Shown: positions 9,107-16,529, numbered from the stretch's first letter. The stretch is 28,440 nt of DNA from Bacteroidaceae bacterium (GCA_017633615.1 JAGBPB010000065.1:1-28440), one strand, 5' to 3'. The notes: a model not told the origin generated them from the letters alone. Numbers and translations: made by a program.

Positions 9107-9322
9107 TTAATTATTACTCTTTTCACTTACGGCCAAAGGATTGTTCTTCTGCGCCTGTTTGTCTTGTGATTCAACGCATCCCACTCCGTGCTTCCTCATA
9201 GCCGGGTTGCTCCCTACATGTATGTTGGGGAACTTTCCGTTCTTCTTGAGCAGGATGCTGACAGACAGCAATACGACTGCTGCAATTAGGAAAAGTAACA
9301 CTATTAGAAACGTTTTCCACAT
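9107..9322 (-). CDS. Conserved small single-span membrane protein, function unknown
   Basis: This is a 71-residue protein. One N-terminal membrane helix (about 5-25) is followed by a soluble tail with the pattern G-K-F-P-N-x-H-V-G-x-N-x-A-M-R-K-x-G-V-G-C-V-x-S-Q-D. I recognise this tail as recurring in small Bacteroidetes membrane proteins, without a known role. The single Cys in the G-V-G-C-V motif is notable. It is the first gene of a two-gene unit with the OmpH-like protein. The -7 box ends only 8 nt before the ATG, implying a very short leader. Confidence 0.75.
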   Translation of the reverse strand: MWKTFLIVLLFLIAAVVLLSVSILLKKNGKFPNIHVGSNPAMRKHGVGCVESQDKQAQKNNPLAVSEKSNN

Positions 9323-9330
9323 ACGAGTCG

Positions 9331-9338
9331 CAAAGTTA
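9331..9338 (-). promoter_or_regulatory. -7 box for the small membrane protein/OmpH unit
   Basis: TAACTTTG on the minus strand fits TAnnTTTG. It ends 8 nt before the ATG at 9322, so the transcript would be nearly leaderless. Confidence 0.6.
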
Positions 9339-9348
9339 TTGTTTTTAG

Positions 9349-9379
9349 TTGAAATAATGCTAATAATACTGTATTTTTG
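9349..9379 (+). promoter_or_regulatory. Bacteroidetes promoter for pepD
   Basis: TTG (9349-9351), a 20-nt spacer and TATTTTTG (9372-9379) match the -33/-7 consensus. The start codon is 31 nt downstream. It is divergent from the promoter at 9331-9338. Confidence 0.7.
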
Positions 9380-9410
9380 GAGTTGTTAAGAATTCAAAAA
9401 ATATAACGGT

Positions 9411-10856
9411 ATGAATAATATAGACTGGTCAAAGAGGGTGATGGACATTTTCTTGGAAATATGCAAGATACCGCGTCCGTCAGGTCATGAGGAGAAGATG
9501 GGAGAGTATCTGATGTCATTCGCTGCAGCCCGTGGACTTGCTGCAAAGAAGGATGATGTGGGCAACGTACTTATATCAAAGCCTGCTACTTCCGGTTATG
9601 AGGGTCGTCAGACAGTGATTCTGCAGGCACATCAGGATATGGTGTGTGAGAAGGATGCCACCCTGGACCATGATTTCATGACACAGCCTATAGAGACATA
9701 TGTTGAGGACGGATGGCTCAAGGCACGCGGCACCACCCTTGGGGCCGATGACGGCATGGGTATAGCCATGGCTCTGGCTGTGCTGGACAGCAAGGAGATA
9801 GAGCACGGCCCTGTGGAGTGCCTGTTTACGGTATCAGAAGAGACAGGCCTTACGGGTGCGGAGAATCTTAAACCCGGAATGATGAACGGCAAGATGCTCA
9901 TAAACCTGGATTCAGAGGATGAGGGTGAGATCTTTATAGGCTGCGCCGGCGGAATAAACACAAACGTTGAGTTCGATTTCAAGCCTGAGGCTGTTCCTGC
10001 GGGGTATTTCTTCCTGCGCGTGGGCGTGGACAAATTCCACGGCGGTCACTCGGGTGATGATATTCAGAAGGGCTTTGCAAATGCCAACAAGATTCTGGCC
10101 CGTTTTCTTAATACTGCTCTTGAAAAGTATGACCTTAGATTGATTTCTTTGAGCGGCGGTAATCTGCATAATGCCATTCCGCGTGATGCTACGGCCGTGA
10201 TTGCCGTTCCTTTTGCAGACCGCGAGAAGATCAGGGTTGATTTCAACGTGTTTGCAGCAGAGGTGCAGGATGAGTATCACGTTACTGAGAAGGAGGCCAA
10301 GTTCTTTATGGAGAGCACCGATGCCGTTGCAACCTGTATTGATCCTGCTGTGGCACGCAATATAATACGTTCCGTATTTGCCGTATTCAACGGTGTCTAT
10401 GCCATGAGCATGGATGTACCGGGACTTGTTGAAACATCATCAAATCTGGCGCGCATACGTACGGAGCAGGGTAAGGTCACTATGCTGGCCAGCCAGCGCA
10501 GCTCACTGGAATCAGGCAAATATGCGGTACAGGAAACGTTGGCGGCCTGCTTTCGTCTGGCCGGAGCAAAGGTGGAGCGTAATGACGGTTATCCAGGCTG
10601 GGCTCCCAATCCCAACTCAGAACTGCTGGATATCTCAGTGCGTACTTATAAGGAACTGTTCGGCAAGGATCCCAAGGTCAAGGCCATTCACGCAGGTCTG
10701 GAGTGCGGTCTGTTCCTGACTTCATACCCGGACCTGGACATGATCTCCATAGGCCCGACTCTGCGCGGCGTCCACTCACCGTCCGAGCGTCTGGAGCTTG
10801 CCACCGTCCCGATGGTGTTTGATCATTTGCTCGCTATTTTGCGCGAGATCCGCTGA
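9411..10856 (+). CDS. pepD: Aminoacyl-histidine dipeptidase (M20 metallopeptidase)
   Basis: This is a 481-residue cytosolic dipeptidase of the PepD (Xaa-His dipeptidase) branch of family M20. The metal-site residues are all visible: H74-x-D76 in Q-A-H-Q-D-M, D113/D114 in G-A-D-D-G-M-G, the catalytic/ligand pair E143-E144 in S-E-E-T-G, D167 in N-L-D-S-E, and His427 in I-H-A-G-L-E-C-G. The lid domain lies between about residues 205 and 390. Length and motif order match the family. It has its own promoter and is followed after 5 nt by palindromic element A, which probably ends its transcript. The enzyme releases amino acids from short peptides. Confidence 0.95.
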   Translation: MNNIDWSKRVMDIFLEICKIPRPSGHEEKMGEYLMSFAAARGLAAKKDDVGNVLISKPATSGYEGRQTVILQAHQDMVCEKDATLDHDFMTQPIETYVEDGWLKARGTTLGADDGMGIAMALAVLDSKEIEHGPVECLFTVSEETGLTGAENLKPGMMNGKMLINLDSEDEGEIFIGCAGGINTNVEFDFKPEAVPAGYFFLRVGVDKFHGGHSGDDIQKGFANANKILARFLNTALEKYDLRLISLSGGNLHNAIPRDATAVIAVPFADREKIRVDFNVFAAEVQDEYHVTEKEAKFFMESTDAVATCIDPAVARNIIRSVFAVFNGVYAMSMDVPGLVETSSNLARIRTEQGKVTMLASQRSSLESGKYAVQETLAACFRLAGAKVERNDGYPGWAPNPNSELLDISVRTYKELFGKDPKVKAIHAGLECGLFLTSYPDLDMISIGPTLRGVHSPSERLELATVPMVFDHLLAILREIR

Positions 10857-10861
10857 TCTTT

Positions 10862-11004
10862 CCCGCCAAAGTGTCCCACATCAACCCCGCTCACAACCCG
10901 TGCAGCGGGGTTCGTTGTGTTACACCCCCTCATCTCGAGGGTGTGTCCCACGCTCATCGGCCCCACAATACGCTCTATCGCGGGCTGTTGTGTTACACTT
11001 TGGC
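10862..11004 (+). repeat. Compound palindromic element, copy A
   Basis: This 143-bp element begins C-C-C-G-C-C-A-A-A-G then TGTCCCAC and ends with a degenerate inverted version (TTACACTTTGGC). Arm 1 contains AACCCCGCT paired with AGCGGGGTT; the centre is a CCCTCAT/GAGGG palindrome; arm 2 contains the shared AATACG core. Its first 95 bp match the reverse complement of copy D with three mismatches. It starts 5 nt after the pepD stop and precedes parDE. No coding capacity is apparent. It may also serve as a terminator for pepD. Confidence 0.85.
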
Positions 11005-11030
11005 AAGAATCAAAAAAATGCGCCAAAAAG

Positions 11031-11061
11031 TACCAATAATTATGAAATATTGGTAACTTTA
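11031..11061 (+). promoter_or_regulatory. parDE operator/promoter
   Basis: TACCAATA (11031-11038) and TATTGGTA (11048-11055) form an 8-bp inverted repeat with a 9-nt centre. It overlaps the -7-like box TAACTTTA (11054-11061). A palindrome over the promoter is the expected site for autorepression by the ParD ribbon-helix-helix protein; binding is inferred. Confidence 0.6.
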
Positions 11062-11078
11062 CAGCAAACAATAACACT

Positions 11079-11327
11079 ATGAAAACAACATCGGTAGCAT
11101 TAGGGCCTCATTTTGAGGATTTTATCCAGGCCAGTATCCTTAGTGGCAGATACAACAATGCCAGTGAGGTAGTGCGTTCCGGTCTAAGACTTCTTGAAAT
11201 TGAGGAGCAAAAGCTTGCGGCTCTCCGGTCTGCAATTCAAGAAGGAATAGACAGCGGAATTGCAGAAGATTTCAACCCAGACACATTTCTAAATACGATG
11301 AAGAATAGAAAGAATGGAAAACTATAA
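11079..11327 (+). CDS. ParD-family antitoxin
   Basis: This is an 82-residue protein. The N-terminal half has the ribbon-helix-helix pattern: strand T-S-V-A-L, helix F-E-D-F-I-Q-A-S, then the conserved S-G-R-Y-N-N-A-S-E-V-V-R-S-G-L-R-L-L-E seen in ParD/CopG antitoxins. The C-terminal half (about 45-82) is charged and would wrap the toxin. The gene overlaps the toxin start by 14 nt (11314-11327), which couples their translation. A promoter-overlapping inverted repeat upstream fits autoregulation by the complex. The pair is bracketed by repeat copy A and half copy E. Confidence 0.9.
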   Translation: MKTTSVALGPHFEDFIQASILSGRYNNASEVVRSGLRLLEIEEQKLAALRSAIQEGIDSGIAEDFNPDTFLNTMKNRKNGKL

Positions 11328-11610
11328 ACTAACCGTTCAAGCAACCAAAGATCTATATAACATTTGGAAATACACAGTCAATACCTGGTCAGAAACACAA
11401 GCCGACAAGTATTATACCAAATTAAAGGCTGCTTTTGATGAGATTGCATCCAATCCTTTGACTAAAGGAAAACCATACGACCATGTCCTACCGGGATTAC
11501 GGGCTTTACATGTAGAAAAACATATGGTATTCTTCCATCCCCAATATGAAGGAAACGTACTGATAATACGAATCCTTCACGAAAGCATGGACTTTGTCAG
11601 ACACTTCTGA
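11314..11610 (+). CDS. ParE/RelE-superfamily toxin
   Basis: This is a 98-residue protein with the ParE pattern: a first strand Y-K-L-T-V-Q-A, two helices (K-D-L-Y-N-I-W-K-Y-T and A-D-K-Y-Y-T-K-L-K-A-A-F), G-K-P-Y-D-H, the motif P-G-L-R-A-L-H-V-E-K-H, and the final strands V-L-I-I-R-I-L-H-E-S-M-D. ParE proteins poison DNA gyrase, while related RelE proteins cut mRNA. The sequence is closer to ParE, but the target is inferred. It overlaps the antitoxin gene by 14 nt. Half-element E starts 5 nt after its stop and can form a terminator-like hairpin. Confidence 0.9.
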   Translation: MENYKLTVQATKDLYNIWKYTVNTWSETQADKYYTKLKAAFDEIASNPLTKGKPYDHVLPGLRALHVEKHMVFFHPQYEGNVLIIRILHESMDFVRHF

Positions 11611-11615
11611 TTAAT

Positions 11616-11664
11616 GAACCCCGCTACACTGGTTGTTAGCGGGGTCGATTCGAGAAAAGTTGGC
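11616..11664 (-). repeat. Half copy E of the compound palindromic element
   Basis: This stretch matches the right-hand arm of copy D: the GAACCCCGCTACAC segment, a divergent loop, AGCGGGGT and a degraded TTGGC end. It therefore has the same orientation as copies B and D. Only the AACCCCGCT hairpin (ACCCCGCT with AGCGGGGT) is intact; the GTGGGACAC stem is lost. It lies between the ends of parE (+) and the lipoprotein gene (-) and could terminate both. Confidence 0.7.
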
Positions 11665-11678
11665 AAAAAGCATAATAA

Positions 11679-12212
11679 TCAGTAGCGACCTACTTGTGTC
11701 TCGCAACGTTTGTAAGGAGAGTACCTGTATTCATCACGATCCCTCTGATATGCGATTTCGGCCCAAGCCCATGGGGTTGTTTTGCCAACCTCGTAGAAAT
11801 CAACATGGAACTTGCCTTCATAATTGATAATGCCGGGATCTATTGTGAACAAATGTGCCCAAAACTCATCGGAATACCTGTATCCGTTTACTATTACCGT
11901 CGATGAATCGCCGATCTGAACCAATGTGGAAACAACATTAATAGAGTCGCCCACCACTTGATCGGATTCCCAACTGAAAGAAAGATTCATAGTATCTTTC
12001 ATAGATGCTATGACCGTATATCTTCCATTTTTACTATATGTAGTGTCCTTGTTTTCAAAAACATGGTTCAATACTTCTGATACATATTGTGACGCCCAAT
12101 TACCGGTAAGGGCTTCCAACTCATCATGAGTATCCCATTCGCGTCCTTCACAACCTACAAAAGCCACAAACGCAAATAACATGAATACAAAATATAATGC
12201 AATCTTTTTCAT
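11679..12212 (-). CDS. Putative lipoprotein, function unknown
   Basis: This is a 177-residue protein. A strongly hydrophobic signal (about 4-19) runs into the lipobox F-V-G-C with Cys21, so it is probably a lipoprotein. The mature part is rich in alternating polar/hydrophobic stretches with many Tyr, Trp, Val and Ser (for example N-G-R-Y-T-V-I-A-S and W-A-W-A-E-I-A-Y), suggesting a beta-barrel or beta-sandwich. The N-terminal W-D-T-H-D-E-L-E-A-L-x-G-N-W recalls lipocalin-like lipoproteins of Bacteroides, but this is weak. The start lies 4 nt after the stop of an outer-membrane barrel gene, so the two form one transcript and may act together. Confidence 0.75.
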   Translation of the reverse strand: MKKIALYFVFMLFAFVAFVGCEGREWDTHDELEALTGNWASQYVSEVLNHVFENKDTTYSKNGRYTVIASMKDTMNLSFSWESDQVVGDSINVVSTLVQIGDSSTVIVNGYRYSDEFWAHLFTIDPGIINYEGKFHVDFYEVGKTTPWAWAEIAYQRDRDEYRYSPYKRCETQVGRY

Positions 12213-12216
12213 ATCA

Positions 12217-12903
12217 TCAGAATCTATAACTTACACCTGCCCTTAAACCAGGAATAATAAATAAAGAACTGGTACAATACTCGGAGCCATAACCCAGTTC
12301 TGTCAACAATCCTACATTTGTTTTTCCAAGTTTGACCCTCAAACCCAGAAATGTTACGTGCCAACGGATATCATTATCGCCTAATACTCCAAGATTTACT
12401 ACTTCACCGGTTTTATCCCAATATTCACAGTCGTTTTTGATTTCACCTCCCAGAAAAGCTTGAGAATACATGCTGAAATACTTACTGTTTAAAATATGAT
12501 ATCTTATTCCCAGCATCAGATCCAGTTTTACAGCCGTCTCAACATCGTCCTTGGAATCAGAAGCCACACTTATATTCTGATAGTCTGCCCAATGCAGTCC
12601 CATATATCCCACAAGAGACAGGCGTTTTAAGAAACCTGCGTCTGCCAGTTTGTAAGACAGTTCTGCTGAAATGCTGGGATACAAAGTCGAATTGTATGAC
12701 TCCTTACTCAAATCACTCAGGTTTGAATAATCGTAGTAAAAAAAGGAGTATCTGCCATATTCCAAGTCTGCCAGGGAGTATAAGCCTGGCGTGGATATTC
12801 CGATATTAAAATCAATGTCTCCCTTCTTTTCCTGTGCATTGACGGCAAGTGGCCGTACAAAAGACAAGGCTAATGTCAAAAGCAAGCAATTCCTCAAATG
12901 CAT
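12217..12903 (-). CDS. Putative outer-membrane beta-barrel protein
   Basis: The chosen start at 12903 gives 228 residues that open directly with a signal peptide (M-H-L-R-N then a hydrophobic core, cleavage after V-N-A). An upstream in-frame start at 12969 would add 22 non-signal residues and would lie upstream of the promoter -7 box, so it is rejected. The mature protein is made of alternating amphipathic strands (for example Y-P-S-I-S-A-E-L-S-Y, L-D-L-M-L-G-I-R-Y) and ends in A-G-V-S-Y-R-F, the terminal Phe typical of outer-membrane barrels. Size suggests 8-10 strands. The substrate or role is unknown. It is cotranscribed with the lipoprotein gene 4 nt downstream. Confidence 0.8.
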   Translation of the reverse strand: MHLRNCLLLTLALSFVRPLAVNAQEKKGDIDFNIGISTPGLYSLADLEYGRYSFFYYDYSNLSDLSKESYNSTLYPSISAELSYKLADAGFLKRLSLVGYMGLHWADYQNISVASDSKDDVETAVKLDLMLGIRYHILNSKYFSMYSQAFLGGEIKNDCEYWDKTGEVVNLGVLGDNDIRWHVTFLGLRVKLGKTNVGLLTELGYGSEYCTSSLFIIPGLRAGVSYRF

Positions 12904-12922
12904 AATTGTATGAGTTAGTCCC

Positions 12923-12953
12923 CAAATGTAGGCACTTTTCAAAAAAGTACAAA
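12923..12953 (-). promoter_or_regulatory. Bacteroidetes promoter for the barrel/lipoprotein pair
   Basis: On the minus strand TTTG (12950-12953), a 19-nt spacer and TACATTTG (12923-12930) form a full -33/-7 pair. It places the start of transcription just ahead of the ATG at 12903. Confidence 0.75.
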
Positions 12954-12984
12954 AGGGGTCTGTCCCCAATTGTACTATTTTGGT

Positions 12985-12992
12985 TACTTTTG
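12985..12992 (+). promoter_or_regulatory. -7 box for fbp
   Basis: TACTTTTG matches TAnnTTTG, 20 nt before the fbp ATG. No good -33 lies at 19-21 nt; TTG at 12970 is too close. A GGGG/CCCC inverted repeat (12955-12967) lies just upstream, between the two divergent promoters. Confidence 0.55.
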
Positions 12993-13012
12993 CATATTAA
13001 CAAAAACGGACT

Positions 13013-14974
13013 ATGGAGCGTAGCATAGAATATCTGCAATTGCTGGCCAAGAGTTTCCCGTCAATAGCGGCGGCATCAACTGAAATCATAAACCTTGAGG
13101 CTATTCTTAATCTGCCTAAGGGAACGGAGCATTTTGTGACCGATATACACGGTGAGTACGATGCGTTTGACTACGTGTTGCGGTCGGCATCGGGCGTGAT
13201 ACAGCAGAAGATTGAAGCGGTTTTCGGCGATGAGCTGAGCGTGGAGGACAAGCGCAGCCTGAGTGCTTTGATAAGCTACCCCGAGGCAAAACTGCGTGTG
13301 CTCAAGGCGGAGAATGAGAACCTGGATGAGTGGTACAAAGTTACGCTCATGCAGATGATTGCCGTGCTGACCCGAGTATCATCGCGCTACACCCGATCCA
13401 AGGTTCGCAAGGCCCTGCCCAAGGACTACGCGTACATAATTGAGGAGCTTATGCATGAGACACGCGGCACGTTCCTGTCCAAGCACAACTACGTGAAGGC
13501 GATTGTTGATACCATTGTCTCAACCGGCCGTGCAAGCCATTTCATAACCGCCATAGCCGATGTTACGCGTGACCTGGTGATAGACCAGCTCCATATCATA
13601 GGCGATATATATGACCGTGGTCCCGGCGCACACAGGATAATGGACATGCTCTGCAATTATCGCGATTTTGACATCCAGTGGGGCAACCACGATGTAGTCT
13701 GGATGGGGGCTGCCAGCGGAAGCGCCGCCTGTGTGGCCAACGTAATACGCAACAGCCTCAAGTATGCCGATATGAGCACACTCGAGGATGGCTACGGCAT
13801 CAACCTGCTGCCGCTTGCCACCTTTGCAATGGAGACATACGCAAATGATGACTGCGCACTGTTCAAGCCCATCAAATCAGACCAGACACCGGCTGAAGAC
13901 ATGCCACAGACCCGCCTCCTCTCACAGATGCACAAGGCAATAGCCATAATCCAGTTCAAGATTGAAGCAGCTGTGATTGCACGTCATCCGGAATTCCATA
14001 TGGATCACCGCCTGTTGCTTGACAAGATTGATTTCAAGAAGGGCACTGTTATCTGTAATGGCCGTGAGTACAAATTGCGTGACACCAATCTCCCTACTGT
14101 TGACCCTAACGATCCGTATAAGCTTACACCTGCTGAACAGAACGTGATAGACCGTCTGGTACACAGTTTCACCAACAGCAAGGCCCTGGCACGTCACATG
14201 GAGTGCCTGTTCGCCCACGGATCGCTCTATCTGGTGCATAACAACAATCTGCTTTACCACGGCAGTGTACCTCTGAATGATGACGGCACGTTTGCATCGA
14301 TGGAGATACAAGGTGTTGAGTACAAGGGCCGCGAGCTGTTTGATACAATTGAGAAACTGGTCCGTACGGCATATTTCTCTACATCCGATGACGCCCTCAA
14401 GGAATACGGCAAAGACCTGTTCTGGTATCTGTGGTGCGGTCCCGTATCGCCTCCCTTCGACAAGAAGAGCATGGCCACATTTGAACGCTATTTCATTGAA
14501 GATGCCAGCACTCACGTTGAGGAAAAAGGCAACTATTACCGCCTAAAGAACCGCCGGGACATTTGTGAGATGATTCTTCAAGAGTTCGGCATAACCGAAA
14601 TGGAGCACGCCCACATAATCAACGGACATATTCCCGTCAAGGCTGCCAGCGGCGAGAGTCCCATCAAGGCAGAAGGGCGTTTGCTCGTAATTGACGGCGG
14701 ATTCTCCAAGGTCTATCATCAGCAGACCGGTATAGCAGGCTACACCCTGATTTACAATTCTCACGGTATGCGTCTGGTACGACATCGCCCATTTGAATCA
14801 ATTCATGAATCAGTAGCACAGGGCATGGACGTAATTGCCGCCACTCAGGTGGTGGAATACACAGAGAACCAGATTCTTGTGCGTGATACAGACAAAGGCA
14901 AGCGCCTCATGGCTCGTGTTGAGGACCTGCGTGCCCTGCTCCAAGCCTACCGCACCGGCCTTATCCGTAACTAG
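13013..14974 (+). CDS. fbp: Class III fructose-1,6-bisphosphatase
   Basis: This is a 653-residue enzyme that dephosphorylates fructose 1,6-bisphosphate in gluconeogenesis. It is the large, metallophosphatase-fold type (FBPase class III) known from Firmicutes and Bacteroidetes, unrelated to E. coli Fbp. Visible metal-site motifs are D-I-H-G-E-Y-D (44-50), G-D-I-Y-D-R-G (197-203) and G-N-H-D (224-227). The full family length is present. The start follows a divergent promoter region. The stop is followed after 48 nt by palindromic element B. This is a housekeeping gene lying inside an otherwise accessory stretch. Confidence 0.95.
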   Translation: MERSIEYLQLLAKSFPSIAAASTEIINLEAILNLPKGTEHFVTDIHGEYDAFDYVLRSASGVIQQKIEAVFGDELSVEDKRSLSALISYPEAKLRVLKAENENLDEWYKVTLMQMIAVLTRVSSRYTRSKVRKALPKDYAYIIEELMHETRGTFLSKHNYVKAIVDTIVSTGRASHFITAIADVTRDLVIDQLHIIGDIYDRGPGAHRIMDMLCNYRDFDIQWGNHDVVWMGAASGSAACVANVIRNSLKYADMSTLEDGYGINLLPLATFAMETYANDDCALFKPIKSDQTPAEDMPQTRLLSQMHKAIAIIQFKIEAAVIARHPEFHMDHRLLLDKIDFKKGTVICNGREYKLRDTNLPTVDPNDPYKLTPAEQNVIDRLVHSFTNSKALARHMECLFAHGSLYLVHNNNLLYHGSVPLNDDGTFASMEIQGVEYKGRELFDTIEKLVRTAYFSTSDDALKEYGKDLFWYLWCGPVSPPFDKKSMATFERYFIEDASTHVEEKGNYYRLKNRRDICEMILQEFGITEMEHAHIINGHIPVKAASGESPIKAEGRLLVIDGGFSKVYHQQTGIAGYTLIYNSHGMRLVRHRPFESIHESVAQGMDVIAATQVVEYTENQILVRDTDKGKRLMARVEDLRALLQAYRTGLIRN

Positions 14975-14979
14975 TCCTT

Positions 14980-15022
14980 GCTCATCGGCTGGCTCGTTCC
15001 GCTCATCGGCCCCGCGCGCTTT
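14980..15022 (+). repeat. Left-flank extension of element B with two CTCATCGG copies
   Basis: GCTCATCGG occurs at 14980-14988 and 15000-15009 (about 21 bp apart), followed by a CGCGCTTTCC run leading into element B. The same arrangement precedes element C (16237-16245 and 16257-16265). Together with B and the promoter at 15205 this accounts for most of the 345-bp gap between fbp and the transposase gene. Confidence 0.6.
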
Positions 15023-15168
15023 CCCGCCAAAGTGTCCCACACCAACCCGCGTTATAACGTATTCTCACAAGGGTGAGTGTGGGACACATGCTCATTTCGC
15101 AGGTGTGTCCCACACTGAGGTGTCCCACAGACCTTGTGAGCGGGGTTGCTGTGGGACACTTTGGCGGG
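15023..15168 (-). repeat. Compound palindromic element, copy B
   Basis: This 146-bp element is bounded by CCCGCCAAAGTGTCCCAC and its inverse GTGGGACACTTTGGCGGG. Arm order (the AACGTATTCT core first, the GTGAGCGGGGTT arm last) shows the same orientation as D and the opposite of A and C. Its first arm closes with an 11-bp perfect stem GTGTCCCACAC/GTGTGGGACAC. It carries one extra GTGTCCCAC. It lies between fbp and the RAYT-like gene. Confidence 0.85.
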
Positions 15169-15204
15169 GTGGGTGGGCATCGGCAAAAAAAGTGAGCACA
15201 AAAC

Positions 15205-15235
15205 TTGCAAATAACCATTCTATCTGACATATTTG
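15205..15235 (+). promoter_or_regulatory. Promoter of the RAYT-like gene
   Basis: TTG (15205-15207), a 20-nt spacer and CATATTTG (15228-15235, one mismatch to TAnnTTTG). The ATG is 85 nt downstream. It lies between element B and the gene, so the element does not supply the promoter. Confidence 0.5.
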
Positions 15236-15320
15236 CAATTGATTCTGACATCGAAATAGAGTTTGCCGATGTCCGGAACCAGAAATTGAATACCAAAAAC
15301 CTAATTACAAACAATTATCT

Positions 15321-16229
15321 ATGGAAAATGAAAACAGGTTCTTTTACCACATGTTCGCTAATGGTGACGATTCCCGTAATTTCATTACATCTTTGAAGGA
15401 TTTCTACGCTGCATTCAACCGTATCGGTGTGTGCGCTGCCAATTCATCGGCCCGGGTTGTTTCTTTCTCTATTGAGGATACGCACCCTCACGTGCTTCTG
15501 TATGGAACGGAGCAGGATTGCGTCAAGTTCAAGAATGCTTATCTGACATCCACTTTAAGGTACATCGCAGCTAATCGTGGCAGCTTGTATGATGTATTTC
15601 TTCATTATGAACTATATCCCGTAAAATCAGATGATTATCTAAAGAATGTGGCGGTTTATACCATCTTTCAGGCTACTAAGGACGGAAAGAAAGTGATGCC
15701 ATATGATTATGTGTGGGGTAGTGGATCGCTTTACTTCAGGTCCAATAATGCCGTTCCCATTTGGTACGTGGATAATAATGGAAATACAAATGATCCTAGG
15801 CCGATAAGCAGTTTGTCAGCCAGAGAGAAAGAGGCCATGTTACATACGCGCAAGAAAGTTCCCGATGATTGGCTGATATGTAACGGTTTTCTGCTGCCTG
15901 AGAATTATGTAGATGTGGATTTATTTGAATCCATTTATCAGACTCATAATTGTTACAGGGTCTTCCTGGCCAACAGCAAAAAGAAAGATGATGCGGTCGT
16001 CTCCAAAATGTCAAAGGTGAGGGGCTTGATGATAGAGGACCTGGAAGCACGAAAGATATGCGCGGCAGCGTGCTATTCACTTTTTCATAAGCATGATGCC
16101 CGATGGCTGGACACAAATCAACGATTGTTGCTAGCCAAGGAATTACGCGGGCAATACTATCTCTCATTCCGCCAACTGGCTACTTTGTGTCGACTCCCAG
16201 AAACTGAGATACGCAAGTACGTGCGCTAG
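15321..16229 (+). CDS. REP-associated tyrosine transposase (RAYT)-like, IS200-type HUH protein
   Basis: This is a 302-residue protein. The first 140 residues follow the Y1 transposase plan: strand V-V-S-F-S-I-E-D-T-H-P-H-V-L-L, in which His55-Pro56-His57 takes the place of the HUH motif; a long helix (68-86); and Y113 in A-V-Y-T-I-F, followed by P-Y-D-Y-V-W-G-S-G-S-L-Y-F. The latter matches the Y-I-x-x-N-P ... p-x-D-Y-x-W-S-S pattern of RAYT proteins. Spacing His55 to Tyr113 is 58 residues, as expected. The C-terminal half (about 165-302) ends in a helix-turn-helix-like segment (L-S-F-R-Q-L-A-T-L-C-R-L-P). Inverted copies B and C flank the gene and it has no terminal repeats of its own, as for domesticated RAYTs. 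The family call is by pattern only; Pro in the HUH centre is unusual. Confidence 0.68.
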   Translation: MENENRFFYHMFANGDDSRNFITSLKDFYAAFNRIGVCAANSSARVVSFSIEDTHPHVLLYGTEQDCVKFKNAYLTSTLRYIAANRGSLYDVFLHYELYPVKSDDYLKNVAVYTIFQATKDGKKVMPYDYVWGSGSLYFRSNNAVPIWYVDNNGNTNDPRPISSLSAREKEAMLHTRKKVPDDWLICNGFLLPENYVDVDLFESIYQTHNCYRVFLANSKKKDDAVVSKMSKVRGLMIEDLEARKICAAACYSLFHKHDARWLDTNQRLLLAKELRGQYYLSFRQLATLCRLPETEIRKYVR

Positions 16230-16236
16230 TGGGTGC

Positions 16237-16279
16237 ACTCATCGGTCCCGCAGCTTGCTCATCGGCCCTACGCGCTTTC
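16237..16279 (+). repeat. Left-flank extension of element C with two CTCATCGG copies
   Basis: Two CTCATCGG motifs about 20 bp apart (16238-16245, 16258-16265) lead into a CGCGCTTTCC run, as before element B. ATCGGCCC (16261-16268) is mirrored by GGGCCGAT (16431-16438) beyond the other end of element C, giving it an outer inverted repeat. Confidence 0.6.
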
Positions 16280-16422
16280 CCCGCCAAAGTGTCCCACAAC
16301 AACCCCGCTCACATCGTTCCTGAGCCTGCTCGTTGTGGGACACCCTCTCATTATGAGCCAGTGTCCCACACACACCCTAACGAGAATACGGTCTAACGCG
16401 GGTTATTGTGGGACACTTTGGC
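16280..16422 (+). repeat. Compound palindromic element, copy C
   Basis: This 143-bp element is in the same orientation as A. Arm 1 closes with a perfect 12-bp stem GTGTCCCACAAC/GTTGTGGGACAC (16289-16300 with 16332-16343). The spacer is CTCATTATGAG. Arm 2 is GTGTCCCAC/GTGGGACAC (16361-16369 with 16408-16416) with the AGAATACGGTCT core. It begins 50 nt after the RAYT-like stop codon. Confidence 0.88.
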
Positions 16423-16511
16423 TAAAATGAGGGCCGATGTGGGCATTTTATCATCATGTATAGTCGGTACTATTAAATAAATACGTAATTTTGAGTCAGA
16501 TGAATAATAAC

Positions 16512-16529
16512 ATATGGATTAATCCATAT
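16512..16529. other. Perfect 18-bp palindrome
   Basis: ATATGGATTAATCCATAT is self-complementary. It lies in the A/T-rich stretch between element C and the structured RNA, about 110 nt before the RNA. It could be a dimeric regulator site; no nearby promoter is clear. Confidence 0.5.

Noticed and set aside
12904..12969. Upstream start for the outer-membrane barrel gene
   Set aside because: It would precede the promoter -7 box and put 22 polar residues in front of the signal peptide.
13922..14515. 197-codon minus-strand frame inside fbp
   Set aside because: It is antisense to the conserved fbp coding region and shows no recognisable motif; high codon bias explains the open frame.
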